NCBI GenBank assembly: GCA_025359785.1
Contig: JANYET010000025.1
Location: forward strand, 1-64,000
DNA length: 64,000 bases
Direction: 5' to 3'
Origin: Alphaproteobacteria bacterium
GTDB taxonomy: Bacteria > Pseudomonadota > Alphaproteobacteria > Caulobacterales > Caulobacteraceae
The translations under genes and the position numbers were made by a program. Each line of letters opens with the position of its first letter. Position 1 is the first letter of the stretch. Shown here piece by piece: positions 28,623 to 40,598 of this stretch. The notes under the pieces were generated by a model. That model ran no database searches, had not been told where the DNA came from, and was given only the letters and a program-made list of their open reading frames with translations.

Positions 28623-30017
28623 ATGGACGGCAATGTGCGCATCAACCCCTATCTGGCCGGCAACTTCGCGCCGATCCGCAGCGAGGATGACTACGACCTG
28701 GTCGTGAAGGGCGAGATTCCCGCCGGTCTGCGCGGCGCGCTGTTCCGAATCGGCGCCAATCCGCAGTTCGAGCCGCGCGACCCCGACCAGCACCACTGGT
28801 TCGCTGGCGACGGCATGGTCCATGGCTTCTATGTCGAGGACGGCAAGGTCCGTTACCGCAACCGCTACGTCCGCACGCCGAAGTGGGAACTGGAGCACGA
28901 GCACGGCCGCGCCCTGTTCGGATCGATGGGCAATCCGATGACCACCGACCCGCTGGCCATGGGCAACGAGGGCGGGACCGCCAACACCAATATCGTCTTC
29001 CACGCGGGCAAGCTGATGGCGCTGGAGGAAGGTCACCATCCGTTCGAGATGGACACCCGAACGCTGGAGTCGAAGGGCTATGTGCGGCCCTATAAGGGCA
29101 AGGTCACCGCCCACCCGAAGATCGACCCCCGGACCGGTGAAATGGTCTGGTTCGGCTACGGCGTCGGCGAAATGCCGCTGTCGGCCGGCATGAGCTATGG
29201 CGTCACCGCGGCCGACGGGAGCGTCATCCGCCGCGACGACTTCCAGGCCCCGTTCTCCGCCATGGTCCATGACTTCATGGTCACCCAGAACCACGTGCTG
29301 TTCCCGATCCTGCCGCTGACCGCCAGTCTGCAGCGGGCGATGACCGGGCTGCCGCCGTTCGCCTGGGAGCCGGAGAAGGGCAGCCATGTGGGCGTGATGC
29401 GCCGCGACGGCGACGTCTCCTCGATCCGCTGGTTCAACACCGAGGCCTGCTACGTCTTCCACCCGCTGAACGCCTGGGAAGAGGGCGACAAGCTGTATTG
29501 CGACGTCATGCGCTACAACGTGGCCCCGCTGTTCCCCAAGGCTGACGGCTCGCCCGGCGACAAGGCCGCCGCGCGGCTGGTGCGCTGGACCTTCGACCTG
29601 GCCGGCAATTCCGACGCCATCAAGGAAGAGGCGCTGGACGACATCGACGGCGAGTTCCCCCGCATCGACCCGCGGTTCGAGACGCTCAAGCATCGGCACG
29701 GCTGGTACGCCGCCGATCCCACCGGCTCCAAGACCGTCCGGCTGAACGCCATCGCCCACCTCGACCTGACGACCGGCAAGCGGCAGGTCTATGCCCTCGA
29801 CGCCGGCGACGCGACCTCGGAGCCAGTGTTCACGCCTCGCTCGGCGGATGCGGCCGAGGGCGATGGCTGGGTGACGGCGGTGGTCTATCGCGCGGCCACC
29901 GACCGCTCCGACCTGCTGGTGTTCGACGCCCTCGACATCGCCAAGGGCCCCATCGGGGTGGCGGAGATGCCCAGGCGCGTGCCCTTCGGCTTCCACGGCA
30001 ACTGGGTGAGCTTCTAG
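28623..30017 (+). CDS. Carotenoid oxygenase family protein
   Basis: Non-haem iron dioxygenase of the RPE65/CCD family that cleaves carotenoids, apocarotenoids or stilbenoids (lignostilbene dioxygenase type). 464 residues; ATG 28623 with GGGAGA upstream. The four Fe(II)-binding histidines can be assigned: TAHPKIDP, MVHDFM, FHPLNAWEE and the C-terminal GFHGNW. The second-shell Glu is in LALEEGHHPFEMD. Seven-bladed propeller length is normal. Controlled probably by the divergent TetR regulator, so a small aromatic or terpenoid inducer is plausible. Confidence 0.9.
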   Translation: MDGNVRINPYLAGNFAPIRSEDDYDLVVKGEIPAGLRGALFRIGANPQFEPRDPDQHHWFAGDGMVHGFYVEDGKVRYRNRYVRTPKWELEHEHGRALFGSMGNPMTTDPLAMGNEGGTANTNIVFHAGKLMALEEGHHPFEMDTRTLESKGYVRPYKGKVTAHPKIDPRTGEMVWFGYGVGEMPLSAGMSYGVTAADGSVIRRDDFQAPFSAMVHDFMVTQNHVLFPILPLTASLQRAMTGLPPFAWEPEKGSHVGVMRRDGDVSSIRWFNTEACYVFHPLNAWEEGDKLYCDVMRYNVAPLFPKADGSPGDKAAARLVRWTFDLAGNSDAIKEEALDDIDGEFPRIDPRFETLKHRHGWYAADPTGSKTVRLNAIAHLDLTTGKRQVYALDAGDATSEPVFTPRSADAAEGDGWVTAVVYRAATDRSDLLVFDALDIAKGPIGVAEMPRRVPFGFHGNWVSF

Positions 30018-30090
30018 GCGCATCGCCACGGCCGACCGTGGGCGCGTCCCGTTCGCGGATCGCGTCCGCCTGGCGTAGGGTGCCGCTGGC

Positions 30091-30438
30091 ATGAGCGGCT
30101 TCCACAGCTTCGTCGAGGAACTGTTCGCGGGGCTCGGCCCAGTGCGAATTCGGCGCATGTTCGGCGGCGCGGGAGTCTACGCCGGCGACGTCATGTTCGG
30201 CCTGATCGACGATGAGACCCTCTATCTGAAGGCCGACGAGGCGCTGAAGGCCGAACTTCGCGCGGTGGGCTCGGTGGGCTGGGTCTACAGCCGCGCGCCC
30301 GGAAAGTGGGAGGAGACGTCCTACTGGCGCCTGCCCGAAGCCGCCTTGGACGATCCCGATGCGGCTGTCGCCTGGGCGCGCAAGTCGCTGGCGGTCGCTG
30401 AGGCGAAGGCGTCGCTGAAGCGGCCGAAACGTCCCTGA
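30091..30438 (+). CDS. TfoX/Sxy N-terminal domain protein
   Basis: 115-residue stand-alone TfoX_N domain protein. The family signature is clear: RIRRMFGGAGVYAGDVMFGLIDDETLYLKAD, then a beta-strand segment ending in KWEETSYWRLPEAALDDPDA. In gammaproteobacteria TfoX regulates competence; single-domain alphaproteobacterial members have no established role. It lies just upstream of the convergent secA stop. Confidence 0.85.
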   Translation: MSGFHSFVEELFAGLGPVRIRRMFGGAGVYAGDVMFGLIDDETLYLKADEALKAELRAVGSVGWVYSRAPGKWEETSYWRLPEAALDDPDAAVAWARKSLAVAEAKASLKRPKRP

Positions 30439-30448
30439 AGGGGTCGCC

Positions 30449-33199
<2,751 letters not shown>

Positions 33200-33291
33200 G
33201 CTCAAGGGGGTAGGTCCGGTTGGATTGCGGTGGGCGCGGCTCTCGCCCTACGCCTGCCGGGAAAATTCACCCATTTCAGGGCGCGGGAGAC

Positions 33292-35058
33292 TTAAGCAGC
33301 GCCCCCCCCGGTGTCAACGCGGCCGCGCGGCGCAGTCGTCGCGTCGCACAGGGCCTGCATGGTCCGGAGCAGTGTCAGAGGGTTGATCGGCTTTGCCACG
33401 TGCGCGTCCGTTCCAGCCTCCAGGGCCTCTGTCACATGGTGGGTCATGGCGTTGGCCGAAAGGGCGATGATCGGCGTCGGCACTGCGGCGGCGCGGCGCT
33501 CCTCGGCGCGGATCGCCCGGGTGGCGCTCAGTCCGTCCATGACCGGCATCTGTAGGTCCATCAGCACGATATCGAACCGGCCGGGCGCAAAGGCGTCGAC
33601 GGCGTCCTGGCCGTTCTCGACGAAGACGATCCGCGCCTGGATCGTTTCGAGCACCATGCCGACGATCCGGCGGTTGTTGGGGTTGTCTTCCGCCACCAGG
33701 ACGCGGGGTCCCTCGGAACGCGCGTGCTCGGCCGGCGCCGCGCGCCGGTCATCCGCGGCTAGGGCATCCAGCGCGCGGGGCGCCTGGAACGTGAAGCTGA
33801 ACTCCGAACCCACGTCCGGCTCGGACTGGACCGTCACGTCACCGCCCATCATGCGGGCCAGTGAGCGTGAAATCGCCAGGCCGAGGCCTGTGCCGCCGAA
33901 CTGGCGGGTGATCGAGCCGTCACCCTGTTCGAAACGCGTGAACATCCGCTGGGCCTGCGCCGGCGACAGGCCGCGTCCGGTGTCGGAAACCCGGATCAGG
34001 ATTTCCGTCCCGGCCTCCACATCGACGGCGGAGACCCGGGTCGTCACCGCGCCCCGGTCGGTGAACTTGATCGCGTTGCTCAACAGATTGCCAACCACCT
34101 GACGGATCCTCAGGCTGTCGCCGGCGAACGCGCCTCGCGCCGAGGGATCGACCTCGACCTTGAAATCGAGGCCGCGCTCGTCGGCCTTGGCGGCGAACAG
34201 GTCGAAGGTGGACTTCAGGATGTCGGTCAGATCGAACGGCGCGCGTTCGACCTCCAGGCGGCCCGCCTCGATCTTGGCGAAGTCGAGGACGTCGTTCAGC
34301 AGCCGCTCCAGCATCCGCCCGGACTCGACGATCATCGTGACCATCTCGGACTGCCGTGGATCCAGCGCGGTCTGGCTGAGCAGATCGGCCACGGTGGTCA
34401 CGCCGTTCAGCGGCGTGCGGATCTCATGGCTCATGTTGGCGAAGAAGCGGGACTTGGCCTCATTGGCCTCGACCGCCACACGGCGCTCGTAGTCCGCGGA
34501 CCGCGCAGCCTCGGCCAGGCGGCGGCTCTGCCCGGTGGCCAGCGTCTGGGACACCAGCAGGCTGAGGCGCGAGACCAGCAACAGGTCCTTGGCCGAATAG
34601 GCGCCGCTCTCCGCGGTGCAGATGATCAGCAGACCGCTGCCGGCCGGCGTCGCCAGCGGCGCATAGAGCCCGCCGCCGGCCAGCGGCTCGCAGCCCTTGC
34701 AGGCGTTCCACTCCGGGGCCAGGGCGTTGTTGGGCGCCACGGCGGGGCGCCCCGCCGCGATCCGCCGAAAGAAATCGCCGGCCGGCCACCAGGCGCCCAC
34801 GGCGGCGGGATCGGTCGCCGCGGCGCAGGTGAACCCCTCGCCATCGTCGGCGGGCTCCAGAACCAGCGCCACGTCGAAGGTCAGGGCCTGACGCAGAACA
34901 TCAAAAGCGCGGCTGAGCAGCACCGTCGGCGCGTCGTCGGCCTGGAGGGCTTCGATGCCGCTCAGCACCAGGTCTTGTTCGCGCAGGCGTTGGGCCTGGG
35001 CGGCCTCGATCTGCTTGGCCGAGGCCAGGGCCTCGCGGAGCTGTTCCAGCTGCAACAT
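33292..35058 (-). CDS. Hybrid sensor histidine kinase/response regulator
   Basis: 588-residue soluble hybrid kinase. Order: N-terminal coiled-coil ([20 protein letters not shown]), a GAF-like sensor region (about 45-190) with CKGC and a second Cys, HisKA with the phospho-His in [16 protein letters not shown], HATPase_c ([30 protein letters not shown]), and a C-terminal receiver ([12 protein letters not shown], phospho-Asp in [19 protein letters not shown]). No transmembrane segments and no DNA-binding output. It begins three bases after the FIST gene ends, so FIST protein and kinase form a dedicated sensor pair, much like NosP and its hybrid kinase NahK in other proteobacteria (inference). 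Confidence 0.92.
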   Translation of the reverse strand: MLQLEQLREALASAKQIEAAQAQRLREQDLVLSGIEALQADDAPTVLLSRAFDVLRQALTFDVALVLEPADDGEGFTCAAATDPAAVGAWWPAGDFFRRIAAGRPAVAPNNALAPEWNACKGCEPLAGGGLYAPLATPAGSGLLIICTAESGAYSAKDLLLVSRLSLLVSQTLATGQSRRLAEAARSADYERRVAVEANEAKSRFFANMSHEIRTPLNGVTTVADLLSQTALDPRQSEMVTMIVESGRMLERLLNDVLDFAKIEAGRLEVERAPFDLTDILKSTFDLFAAKADERGLDFKVEVDPSARGAFAGDSLRIRQVVGNLLSNAIKFTDRGAVTTRVSAVDVEAGTEILIRVSDTGRGLSPAQAQRMFTRFEQGDGSITRQFGGTGLGLAISRSLARMMGGDVTVQSEPDVGSEFSFTFQAPRALDALAADDRRAAPAEHARSEGPRVLVAEDNPNNRRIVGMVLETIQARIVFVENGQDAVDAFAPGRFDIVLMDLQMPVMDGLSATRAIRAEERRAAAVPTPIIALSANAMTHHVTEALEAGTDAHVAKPINPLTLLRTMQALCDATTAPRGRVDTGGGAA

Positions 35059-35061
35059 CGG

Positions 35062-36246
35062 TCAGCCGAAGGTGAGCGCGGAAACCATCAGGTTCCCGTG
35101 ACGGTTACAGTTGTCCATGATCGCCCCCTGTTCGCCGAAGGTATGGGCGCCCAGGAAGGGGGCCGCGCCCATGGCGTCGCGCACGCCCTGGACGACTTCG
35201 TCCATCCGGTCGCGGACATGCAGCATGCAGCCGCCGCAATAGATCACCAGGCCTCCTTTGGTCGCGCCGGGGCTCCATCCGCCGGTGGCGCAGGCGTCGG
35301 ACACCACGGCGCCGCCGCGCTTGACCAGCGAATCCGGCGATCCCCGCATCAGGTGAATCCGGTCGCCCACAGCGATGTCGGTGAAGAGCGACAGCGCGCC
35401 GTCCGTCCCCAGCAGCGAGGGATGGGACAGAACAAACATCGGGACGCCCTGAACCTCGGCGGCGATCCGGCCCAGTGGCGTCGGCGTACTCTTGGCCAGG
35501 ATCATGCCCGCGTCGGCCTCGGTGACCGCGCCGTCTGTCCATTGGCTGTACAGCCGGCCGGCCGGTTGGTGATCGATTTCCAGGATCTGTCGGTCGCCGG
35601 CGCGGGTGACGACGCCCGACAGAGCGCTCGGCGTGTAGCCGCTCTGAAACGCCGCGCCGTGCGGTGCGGTGGGGAACAGGGCGGCCACCACGGCATGGTC
35701 GGCGGTCACGCCCTCCGGCGAGAACTGTCGCCACAGGCCGGCGATGGCCTCGTCGGCGGAACTGCCGCCGATGATCGGCGTGGTCCGGCCGATCACAGAC
35801 TGGATACCGTCAAGAACCGCCTCTTCCTGTCCAGGCGGCTGGCAGCACCAGACGAGCGTCGGCGATTCGAACTCGCGGCCGGCGCGGACCAGGGCCGCGC
35901 GGATCGCCGCCGCGCCCGCGGCCTGTGGCTCCGCGCCGATTTCCGCGGCGCCGACACCGTAGGACCCCTCCGCATCGCGGATACCGAACAGGCCGAGCGC
36001 GCCATCGGGACCGCTGTGGAAACCGGCCTCCGTCATGACGCCGCCGCACGAGGTTCCGCCGACCACCGCGACCCCGGGCATCCGATCCTGGATCGTCGAC
36101 AGCAGGGCGGGCTCGGCATGGTGCTGCGTCGCATAGATGAACAGCAGATCCGGCGCGCCGCCGAGCTTGTCCAGCAGGGCTTCCAGCGCCTCGCTCACGG
36201 CGGTCCTGGCCCCCGGTCGGACGCTGAACGCGGACGCTGTCTTCAT
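35062..36246 (-). CDS. FIST domain sensory protein (NosP-like)
   Basis: 394-residue FIST_N plus FIST_C protein. FIST domains are ligand-sensing modules; some members (NosP) bind haem and nitric oxide and inhibit a co-encoded hybrid kinase. The N-terminal domain shows APDLLFIYATQHHAEPALLS and VAVVGGTSCGGVM. The C-terminal domain has the FIST_C signatures LFTDIAVGDRIHLMRG and LVIYCGGCMLHVRDR. The second in-frame ATG (36246) is preferred because GAGGA sits six bases upstream of it but abuts the first. Operonic with the downstream hybrid kinase. Haem ligation is not proven by sequence. Confidence 0.87.
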   Translation of the reverse strand: MKTASAFSVRPGARTAVSEALEALLDKLGGAPDLLFIYATQHHAEPALLSTIQDRMPGVAVVGGTSCGGVMTEAGFHSGPDGALGLFGIRDAEGSYGVGAAEIGAEPQAAGAAAIRAALVRAGREFESPTLVWCCQPPGQEEAVLDGIQSVIGRTTPIIGGSSADEAIAGLWRQFSPEGVTADHAVVAALFPTAPHGAAFQSGYTPSALSGVVTRAGDRQILEIDHQPAGRLYSQWTDGAVTEADAGMILAKSTPTPLGRIAAEVQGVPMFVLSHPSLLGTDGALSLFTDIAVGDRIHLMRGSPDSLVKRGGAVVSDACATGGWSPGATKGGLVIYCGGCMLHVRDRMDEVVQGVRDAMGAAPFLGAHTFGEQGAIMDNCNRHGNLMVSALTFG

Positions 36247-36349
36247 AGGCATTCCTCAGGCTCGACGATGAGCCTCGCCGAAAAAACCTAAGGAATTGCC
36301 TGCGTCGCCCAGGGGCGGCCTGCGTTCAGTCGCCGAATGGCCGCAGTCC

Positions 36350-36475
36350 AAAGGACCTCGAAAAGTCCTGCGGCGCCGCCGAAATCGCCAGAAGCGATTT
36401 CGACTAAGTTTGCTTGTGGGCGCCGCGGCCGGACCTTTTTGAGGTCTAAAGGACCTCGAAAAGTCCTGCGGCGCC
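36350..36475. repeat. 28-bp direct repeat copying the thiolase 3' end
   Basis: The 28 bases at 36448-36475, which encode the thiolase C-terminal residues GAAGLFEVL, recur identically at 36350-36377 in the same orientation, 98 bases apart. Between them lies a 9-bp hairpin (CGAAATCGC/GCGATTTCG, about 36379-36402) and a dyad around the thiolase stop (GAGGTC-N5-GACCTC). The downstream copy has no gene attached. It looks like the remnant of a duplication or excision event. Confidence 0.7.
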
Positions 36476-37615
36476 CATGCCACCGCCGATACACATCGAT
36501 ACCACCACGTTCTTGGCCCCGCGGCGCTTGCCTTCCTGCAGCACGTGTCCGGCCAGTCGGGCGCCGGTCATGCCGAAGGGGTGGCCGATAGCGATGGAGC
36601 CGCCGTTGACGTTGTACTTCTCCGGATCGATGCCGAGCTTGTCGCGGGAATAGAGGCACTGGGAGGCGAAGGCTTCGTTCAGTTCCCACAGGTCGATATC
36701 GTCGACCTTCAGGCCGTGGCGTTCCAGCAGGCGCGGGATCGCGAACACCGGGCCGATGCCCATTTCGTCTGGCTCGCAGCCGGCGACCGCCCATCCCTTG
36801 AAGACGCCCATGGGGGCCAGCCCCCGGCGCTCGGCTTCCTTGCGTTCCATCACCACCACCGCGGCGGAGCCATCGGAGAGCTGGGAAGCGTTTCCGGCGG
36901 TGACGTACTTGCCCGGCCCCATGACAGGGGTCAGCTTGGCCAGGCCCTCGGCTGAGGTGTCGGGGCGGTTGCACTCGTCCTTGTCGACCACATAGTCGAC
37001 GATCGTCTCTTCCTTGGTCTCCTTGTTGACCAGCTTCATCTTGGTCTTCATGGGCACGATTTCGTCGGCGAACTTGCCCGCCTGCTGCGCGGCGGCCATG
37101 CGGCGCTGGCTCTCCAGGGAATATTCGTCCTGGTATTCGCGGCTCAGCTTATAGCGCTCGGCGACGATGTCGGCGGTGTTGATCATCGGCATGAAGATCG
37201 CCGGATACATCTCGGCCAGCCGCGGATCGTTGTTGTCCTTGCCGGTGCCCATGTTGGGCATCGAGATGGTCTCCACACCGCCGGCCACCACCACGTCGGC
37301 GCCGTCGTTGCGCACGTAGTTGGCGGCCATGCCGATGGTCTGCAGGCCCGACGAGCAGAAACGGTTCACCGTCACGCCGGAGGTGGTGATCGGCAGGCCG
37401 GCCAGCAGGCCCGCCTGGCGCGCCATATTGCCCCCGCCGTGAGCCACGTTACCCATGAACACGTCCTCGACCGAGGCGGGATCGATCCCGGCCTTGGCCA
37501 CGGCGTGCTTCACCGAGTGGGCGGCGATTGAGACGGTGGGGGTAATGTTGAACCCACCACGCACGGATTTCGCCAGACCGGTGCGGGCGTAAGAGACAAT
37601 GACAGCTTCGCGCAT
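36446..37615 (-). CDS. Acetyl-CoA acyltransferase (thiolase)
   Basis: Thiolase of 389 residues catalysing the last step of beta-oxidation or acetoacetyl-CoA formation. Nucleophilic Cys in [12 protein letters not shown] (about residue 90), the [11 protein letters not shown]is motif, and the C-terminal second Cys in [20 protein letters not shown] precedes the ATG at 37615. The substrate-loop style resembles long-chain FadA/FadI-type enzymes. There is no adjacent FadB partner. The 3' end is duplicated 98 bases downstream. Confidence 0.92.
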   Translation of the reverse strand: MREAVIVSYARTGLAKSVRGGFNITPTVSIAAHSVKHAVAKAGIDPASVEDVFMGNVAHGGGNMARQAGLLAGLPITTSGVTVNRFCSSGLQTIGMAANYVRNDGADVVVAGGVETISMPNMGTGKDNNDPRLAEMYPAIFMPMINTADIVAERYKLSREYQDEYSLESQRRMAAAQQAGKFADEIVPMKTKMKLVNKETKEETIVDYVVDKDECNRPDTSAEGLAKLTPVMGPGKYVTAGNASQLSDGSAAVVVMERKEAERRGLAPMGVFKGWAVAGCEPDEMGIGPVFAIPRLLERHGLKVDDIDLWELNEAFASQCLYSRDKLGIDPEKYNVNGGSIAIGHPFGMTGARLAGHVLQEGKRRGAKNVVVSMCIGGGMGAAGLFEVL

Positions 37616-37785
37616 TTTAAAGGATCCTCCCGAATATTGACCGCGGCGCCTCGTGGCCTCTTTGAAGACCTTAGGGGCGCATTCGGCGGCAACCTTTGCA
37701 TCCCGTTATGGAAATGGCTAGGGACGGGCGGCGCCCCCGATGGCTTTCAGGCGGCGCAGGCTCCGCACGCTTCGAGGTGATCCGC

Positions 37786-38757
37786 ATGGCCCACCGGCTC
37801 TTCCGTTCCGCCGTGCTGGCCGGCCTGATGGCCGCGCTGGCGCTGGGTGTGGCGGGCTGCGGCCGGGGCGGCGGGGCCGAGCATGCGCCGGAGCGCGGCG
37901 ACCGCGCGGTGGCCAAGGTGGACGGCCAGACCGTCTGGTCCTCCGACGTCAAGCGCGAGGCGGTGTCGCAGGGCCTGATCGGCGAAGGTGAACCGCTGGA
38001 CGTCTCCTCCGACCTGTTCCGCCGCGTGCTGGACGAAGTGGTGGACCAGCGCCTGCTGGCCGGCGAGGCCACGCGGCGCAAGCTCGACAAGGATCCGGTG
38101 GCCCAGCGCCGCCTGGTGGCCGCCCGCGACCGGGTGCTGGGCGACATGCTGGTGGAAAGCGTGGTCTCCGACGCGGTCAACGATAACGCTGTGCGGGGTC
38201 TCTATCAGGAGCAGCTGAAGCTCGCGAAGCGCTCGGAGGAAATCCACGCCCGCCAGATCGTGCTGGCCACCGTCGCCGAGGCCGAGGCGGTGCGCAAGCT
38301 GCTGGGCGCCGGCGCCTCCTTCGAGGCCCTGGCCATGGAGAAGTCCACGGACGCCGCCACCCGGTTCAACGGCGGTGACCTCGGCTATTTCACCATCGAC
38401 GTGATGCCGCAGGCCTATGACACCGCGCTGAAGGCGGCCAAGCCCGGCCAGATCGTCGGCCCGTTCCCGGTCGAGGGTGGTTTTGCCCTGGTGAAGGTCG
38501 AGGACCGCCGGGTGGAGCAGCCAATCACCCTGGACGCCGCCCGGCCGCAGATCGTGCGCTTCCTGACCTACGATCAGATCCGCGACCTGCTGGAGAAGCT
38601 GCGCGGCCGCTCCAAGGTCGAGATGATGGTCAAGACCGACACGCCGAACCAGGCGCTGCCGCCGGCCGACGCGCCGAAGACGGCGCCGGCCACGCCGGGC
38701 GTCTCGCCGGCGCTCGTTGCACCGTCGTCCGCGCCGGCGAAGGGGGGCAAGAAATGA
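37786..38757 (+). CDS. Parvulin-type peptidyl-prolyl isomerase lipoprotein
   Basis: Periplasmic folding factor, SurA/PrsA-like, 323 residues. GAGGTGA precedes ATG 37786. A lipobox LGVAGC near residue 27 predicts a lipoprotein. The helical SurA-N-like chaperone region (residues 45-160, VAKVDGQTVWSSDVKREAV) is followed by the PpiC rotamase domain (IHARQIVLATVAEAE ... FNGGDLGYFTIDVMPQAYDTAL ... GPFPVEGGFALVKVEDRR) and a Pro/Ala tail. The stop overlaps argJ by four bases (ATGA), so the two are co-translated although functionally unrelated. Confidence 0.9.
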   Translation: MAHRLFRSAVLAGLMAALALGVAGCGRGGGAEHAPERGDRAVAKVDGQTVWSSDVKREAVSQGLIGEGEPLDVSSDLFRRVLDEVVDQRLLAGEATRRKLDKDPVAQRRLVAARDRVLGDMLVESVVSDAVNDNAVRGLYQEQLKLAKRSEEIHARQIVLATVAEAEAVRKLLGAGASFEALAMEKSTDAATRFNGGDLGYFTIDVMPQAYDTALKAAKPGQIVGPFPVEGGFALVKVEDRRVEQPITLDAARPQIVRFLTYDQIRDLLEKLRGRSKVEMMVKTDTPNQALPPADAPKTAPATPGVSPALVAPSSAPAKGGKK

Positions 38758-40223
38758 CCAGGCCGCCCACTCCGAAATCCGCTGCGCCGAAGCCGGCCGC
38801 CCCCCCAACGCCGGCCTCCAAGGTGCTGGAAGCCGCCGCGCGGCCCGTCGAGGTGGTCGGTCAGACCCTGGAGCGTGCGCTGGATCCGCTGACCAGCGCG
38901 ATCAAGCGCGCCGCCCTGAAGCGCGCCGACAAACAGGCCCAGCAGTTCACCGCGGCCCCGCCGGCCGCGGCGGGCGCCAAGACCTCCGCCATGCCGGTGT
39001 CGCCGCTGGCCGTACCCTTCCCGAAGATGCCACCGATCGCCGGCGTCCAGATGGCGACCGCGCGGGCCGGCTTCTATAAGCACGAGCGCGACGACCTGCT
39101 GGTCATGACCTTCCCCGACGGGGCGGCCTGCGCCGGGGTCTTCACCCGCCATGGCGTGGGCTCCGCGCCCGTCGACTGGTGCAAGCGGCACCTGGAGACC
39201 ACCAAGGGCGAGGGCGTCCGCGCCCTGGTGGTCAACGCCGGCTGCGCCAATTCCTTCACCGGCCGCCCGGGCGCCGACGCCGTGCGGCGGGTGTGTTCCG
39301 CCGCCGGCAAGCGCTTCGACTGCCGGCAGCGCGACGTGATGGTGGCCTCGACGGGTGTCATCGGGGTGCTGCTGGACGACGCCAAGATCACCCACAAGCT
39401 GCCGGAGATCGAACACCGGCTCGTCGAGGACGGCTGGGCCAATGCCGCCCGCGCCATCATGACCACCGACACCTTCGCCAAGGGGGCGCACGCGGTCGCG
39501 GAGATCGACGGGGTGAAGGTCAAGATCAGCGGCATCGCCAAGGGCTCCGGGATGATCGCGCCCGACATGGCGACCATGCTGGCCTTCGTGGTCACGGACG
39601 CGGCGATCTCGCCGGCTGCGCTGCAGAACCTGGTCAATCTCTACACCCGCAACACCTTCAACGCGGTGACGGTGGATGGCGACCGCTCGACGAACGACAC
39701 GCTGCTGCTGTTCGCCACCGGCAAGTCCGGCGCGCCGCGGATCAGCCGGGCGGGCGACCGCCGCCTGGCCGACTTCCGCGACAAGCTGGAGCACGTCCTG
39801 ATGAACCTCGCCCAGCAACTGGTCCGCGACGGCGAGGGCGCCACCAAGTTCATCAAGATCACCGTATCGGGCGCGGAGAGCCACGCTTCAGCGAGAAAGA
39901 TCGCCCGCACCATCGCCGAAAGCCCTCTGGTCAAGACCGCCTTCGCCGGCGAGGACGCCAACTGGGGCCGCATCGTCATGGCCGTGGGCCGCGCCGACGA
40001 GCCGGTGGACCGCGACACCATGAGCGTGAAGTTCGGGCCGCTGGTCGCCGCCCACGACGGCCTGGTCTCGCCCACCTACGACGAGGCCAAGATGAGCGCC
40101 TACATGAAGAAGAAGGAGCTCGAGGTCAGCGTCGACGTCGGCATGGGCCGCGGCTCCGCCACCATCTGGACCTGCGACCTCACCAAACGCTACGTCGAGA
40201 TCAACGGCGACTATCGGAGCTAG
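38754..40223 (+). CDS. argJ: Bifunctional ornithine acetyltransferase / N-acetylglutamate synthase
   Basis: Arginine biosynthesis: transfers acetyl from N-acetylornithine to glutamate, and can use acetyl-CoA. 489 residues, about 75 more than usual because of an Ala/Pro/Lys-rich N-terminal extension (PPTPKSAAPKPAAPPTPASK...). The self-cleavage site is intact: KGSGMIAPDMATMLAF, with Thr of M-A-T-M-L the nucleophile that splits the precursor into alpha and beta chains. The last 93 bases (40131-40223) are repeated at 40983-41075, bracketing a parDE cassette, which suggests that this 3' end was replaced by an inserted element. Confidence 0.94.
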   Translation: MTRPPTPKSAAPKPAAPPTPASKVLEAAARPVEVVGQTLERALDPLTSAIKRAALKRADKQAQQFTAAPPAAAGAKTSAMPVSPLAVPFPKMPPIAGVQMATARAGFYKHERDDLLVMTFPDGAACAGVFTRHGVGSAPVDWCKRHLETTKGEGVRALVVNAGCANSFTGRPGADAVRRVCSAAGKRFDCRQRDVMVASTGVIGVLLDDAKITHKLPEIEHRLVEDGWANAARAIMTTDTFAKGAHAVAEIDGVKVKISGIAKGSGMIAPDMATMLAFVVTDAAISPAALQNLVNLYTRNTFNAVTVDGDRSTNDTLLLFATGKSGAPRISRAGDRRLADFRDKLEHVLMNLAQQLVRDGEGATKFIKITVSGAESHASARKIARTIAESPLVKTAFAGEDANWGRIVMAVGRADEPVDRDTMSVKFGPLVAAHDGLVSPTYDEAKMSAYMKKKELEVSVDVGMGRGSATIWTCDLTKRYVEINGDYRS

Positions 40224-40276
40224 AAGGGCGCTCGCGACGTGCGATTTCGTTCCCAGATATCGGCTGCCAATGGCGA

Positions 40277-40302
40277 CATACTCATAAGTATGATAAAGTA
40301 TG
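40277..40302 (+). promoter_or_regulatory. parDE operator/promoter with three half-sites
   Basis: CATACT at 40277-40282 pairs with AGTATG at 40287-40292 (4-base spacer), and a second AGTATG follows at 40297-40302, exactly one helical turn (10 bases) after the first. TATGAT at 40289-40294 is a good -10 element inside the array. This is the expected layout for autoregulation by ParD through its ribbon-helix-helix domain. Confidence 0.6.
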
Positions 40303-40322
40303 CGGCATGTTCGGAGACCCTC

Positions 40323-40598
40323 ATGGCCGCGATAGAACGGATGACCATAACAATGCCGGCCGAAATGGCGGCGACCTTGAAGGCGACTGTCGCCGAAGGC
40401 CAATACGCTTCGACCAGCGAGGTTGTCCGCGAGGCGGTGCGCGACTGGACGCGCGCGCGCGACACGGAGCGCCACGAGCTTGAGGCGCTGCGCCAAGCGA
40501 TCCGCGTCGGCGATGAAAGCGGTCCAAGCATCCCGGCGGCGCAGGTCTACTCTGAGTTGCGGCAGCTCATCGCGGCCCGGCGCGCGGATAGGGCGTGA
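40323..40598 (+). CDS. parD: ParD family antitoxin
   Basis: 91-residue ribbon-helix-helix antitoxin of the CC2985/ParD type. The N-terminal RHH reads RMTITMPAEMAATLKATVAEG-QYASTSEVVREAVRDW. The C-terminal helical tail (RHELEALRQAIRVGDES ... LRQLIAARRADR) would wrap ParE. Start ATG 40323 (a second Met lies six codons on). The gene overlaps parE by four bases and follows an operator with three AGTATG half-sites. It lies in a 759-bp segment between two copies of the argJ 3' end. Confidence 0.92.
   Translation: MAAIERMTITMPAEMAATLKATVAEGQYASTSEVVREAVRDWTRARDTERHELEALRQAIRVGDESGPSIPAAQVYSELRQLIAARRADRA

Noticed and set aside
28593..30158. Open frame antisense to the carotenoid oxygenase
   Set aside because: No family features; the oxygenase has all four iron ligands on the plus strand.
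34426..36291. 621-codon frame antisense to the kinase and FIST genes
   Set aside because: Crosses two real genes, biased composition, no Shine-Dalgarno.
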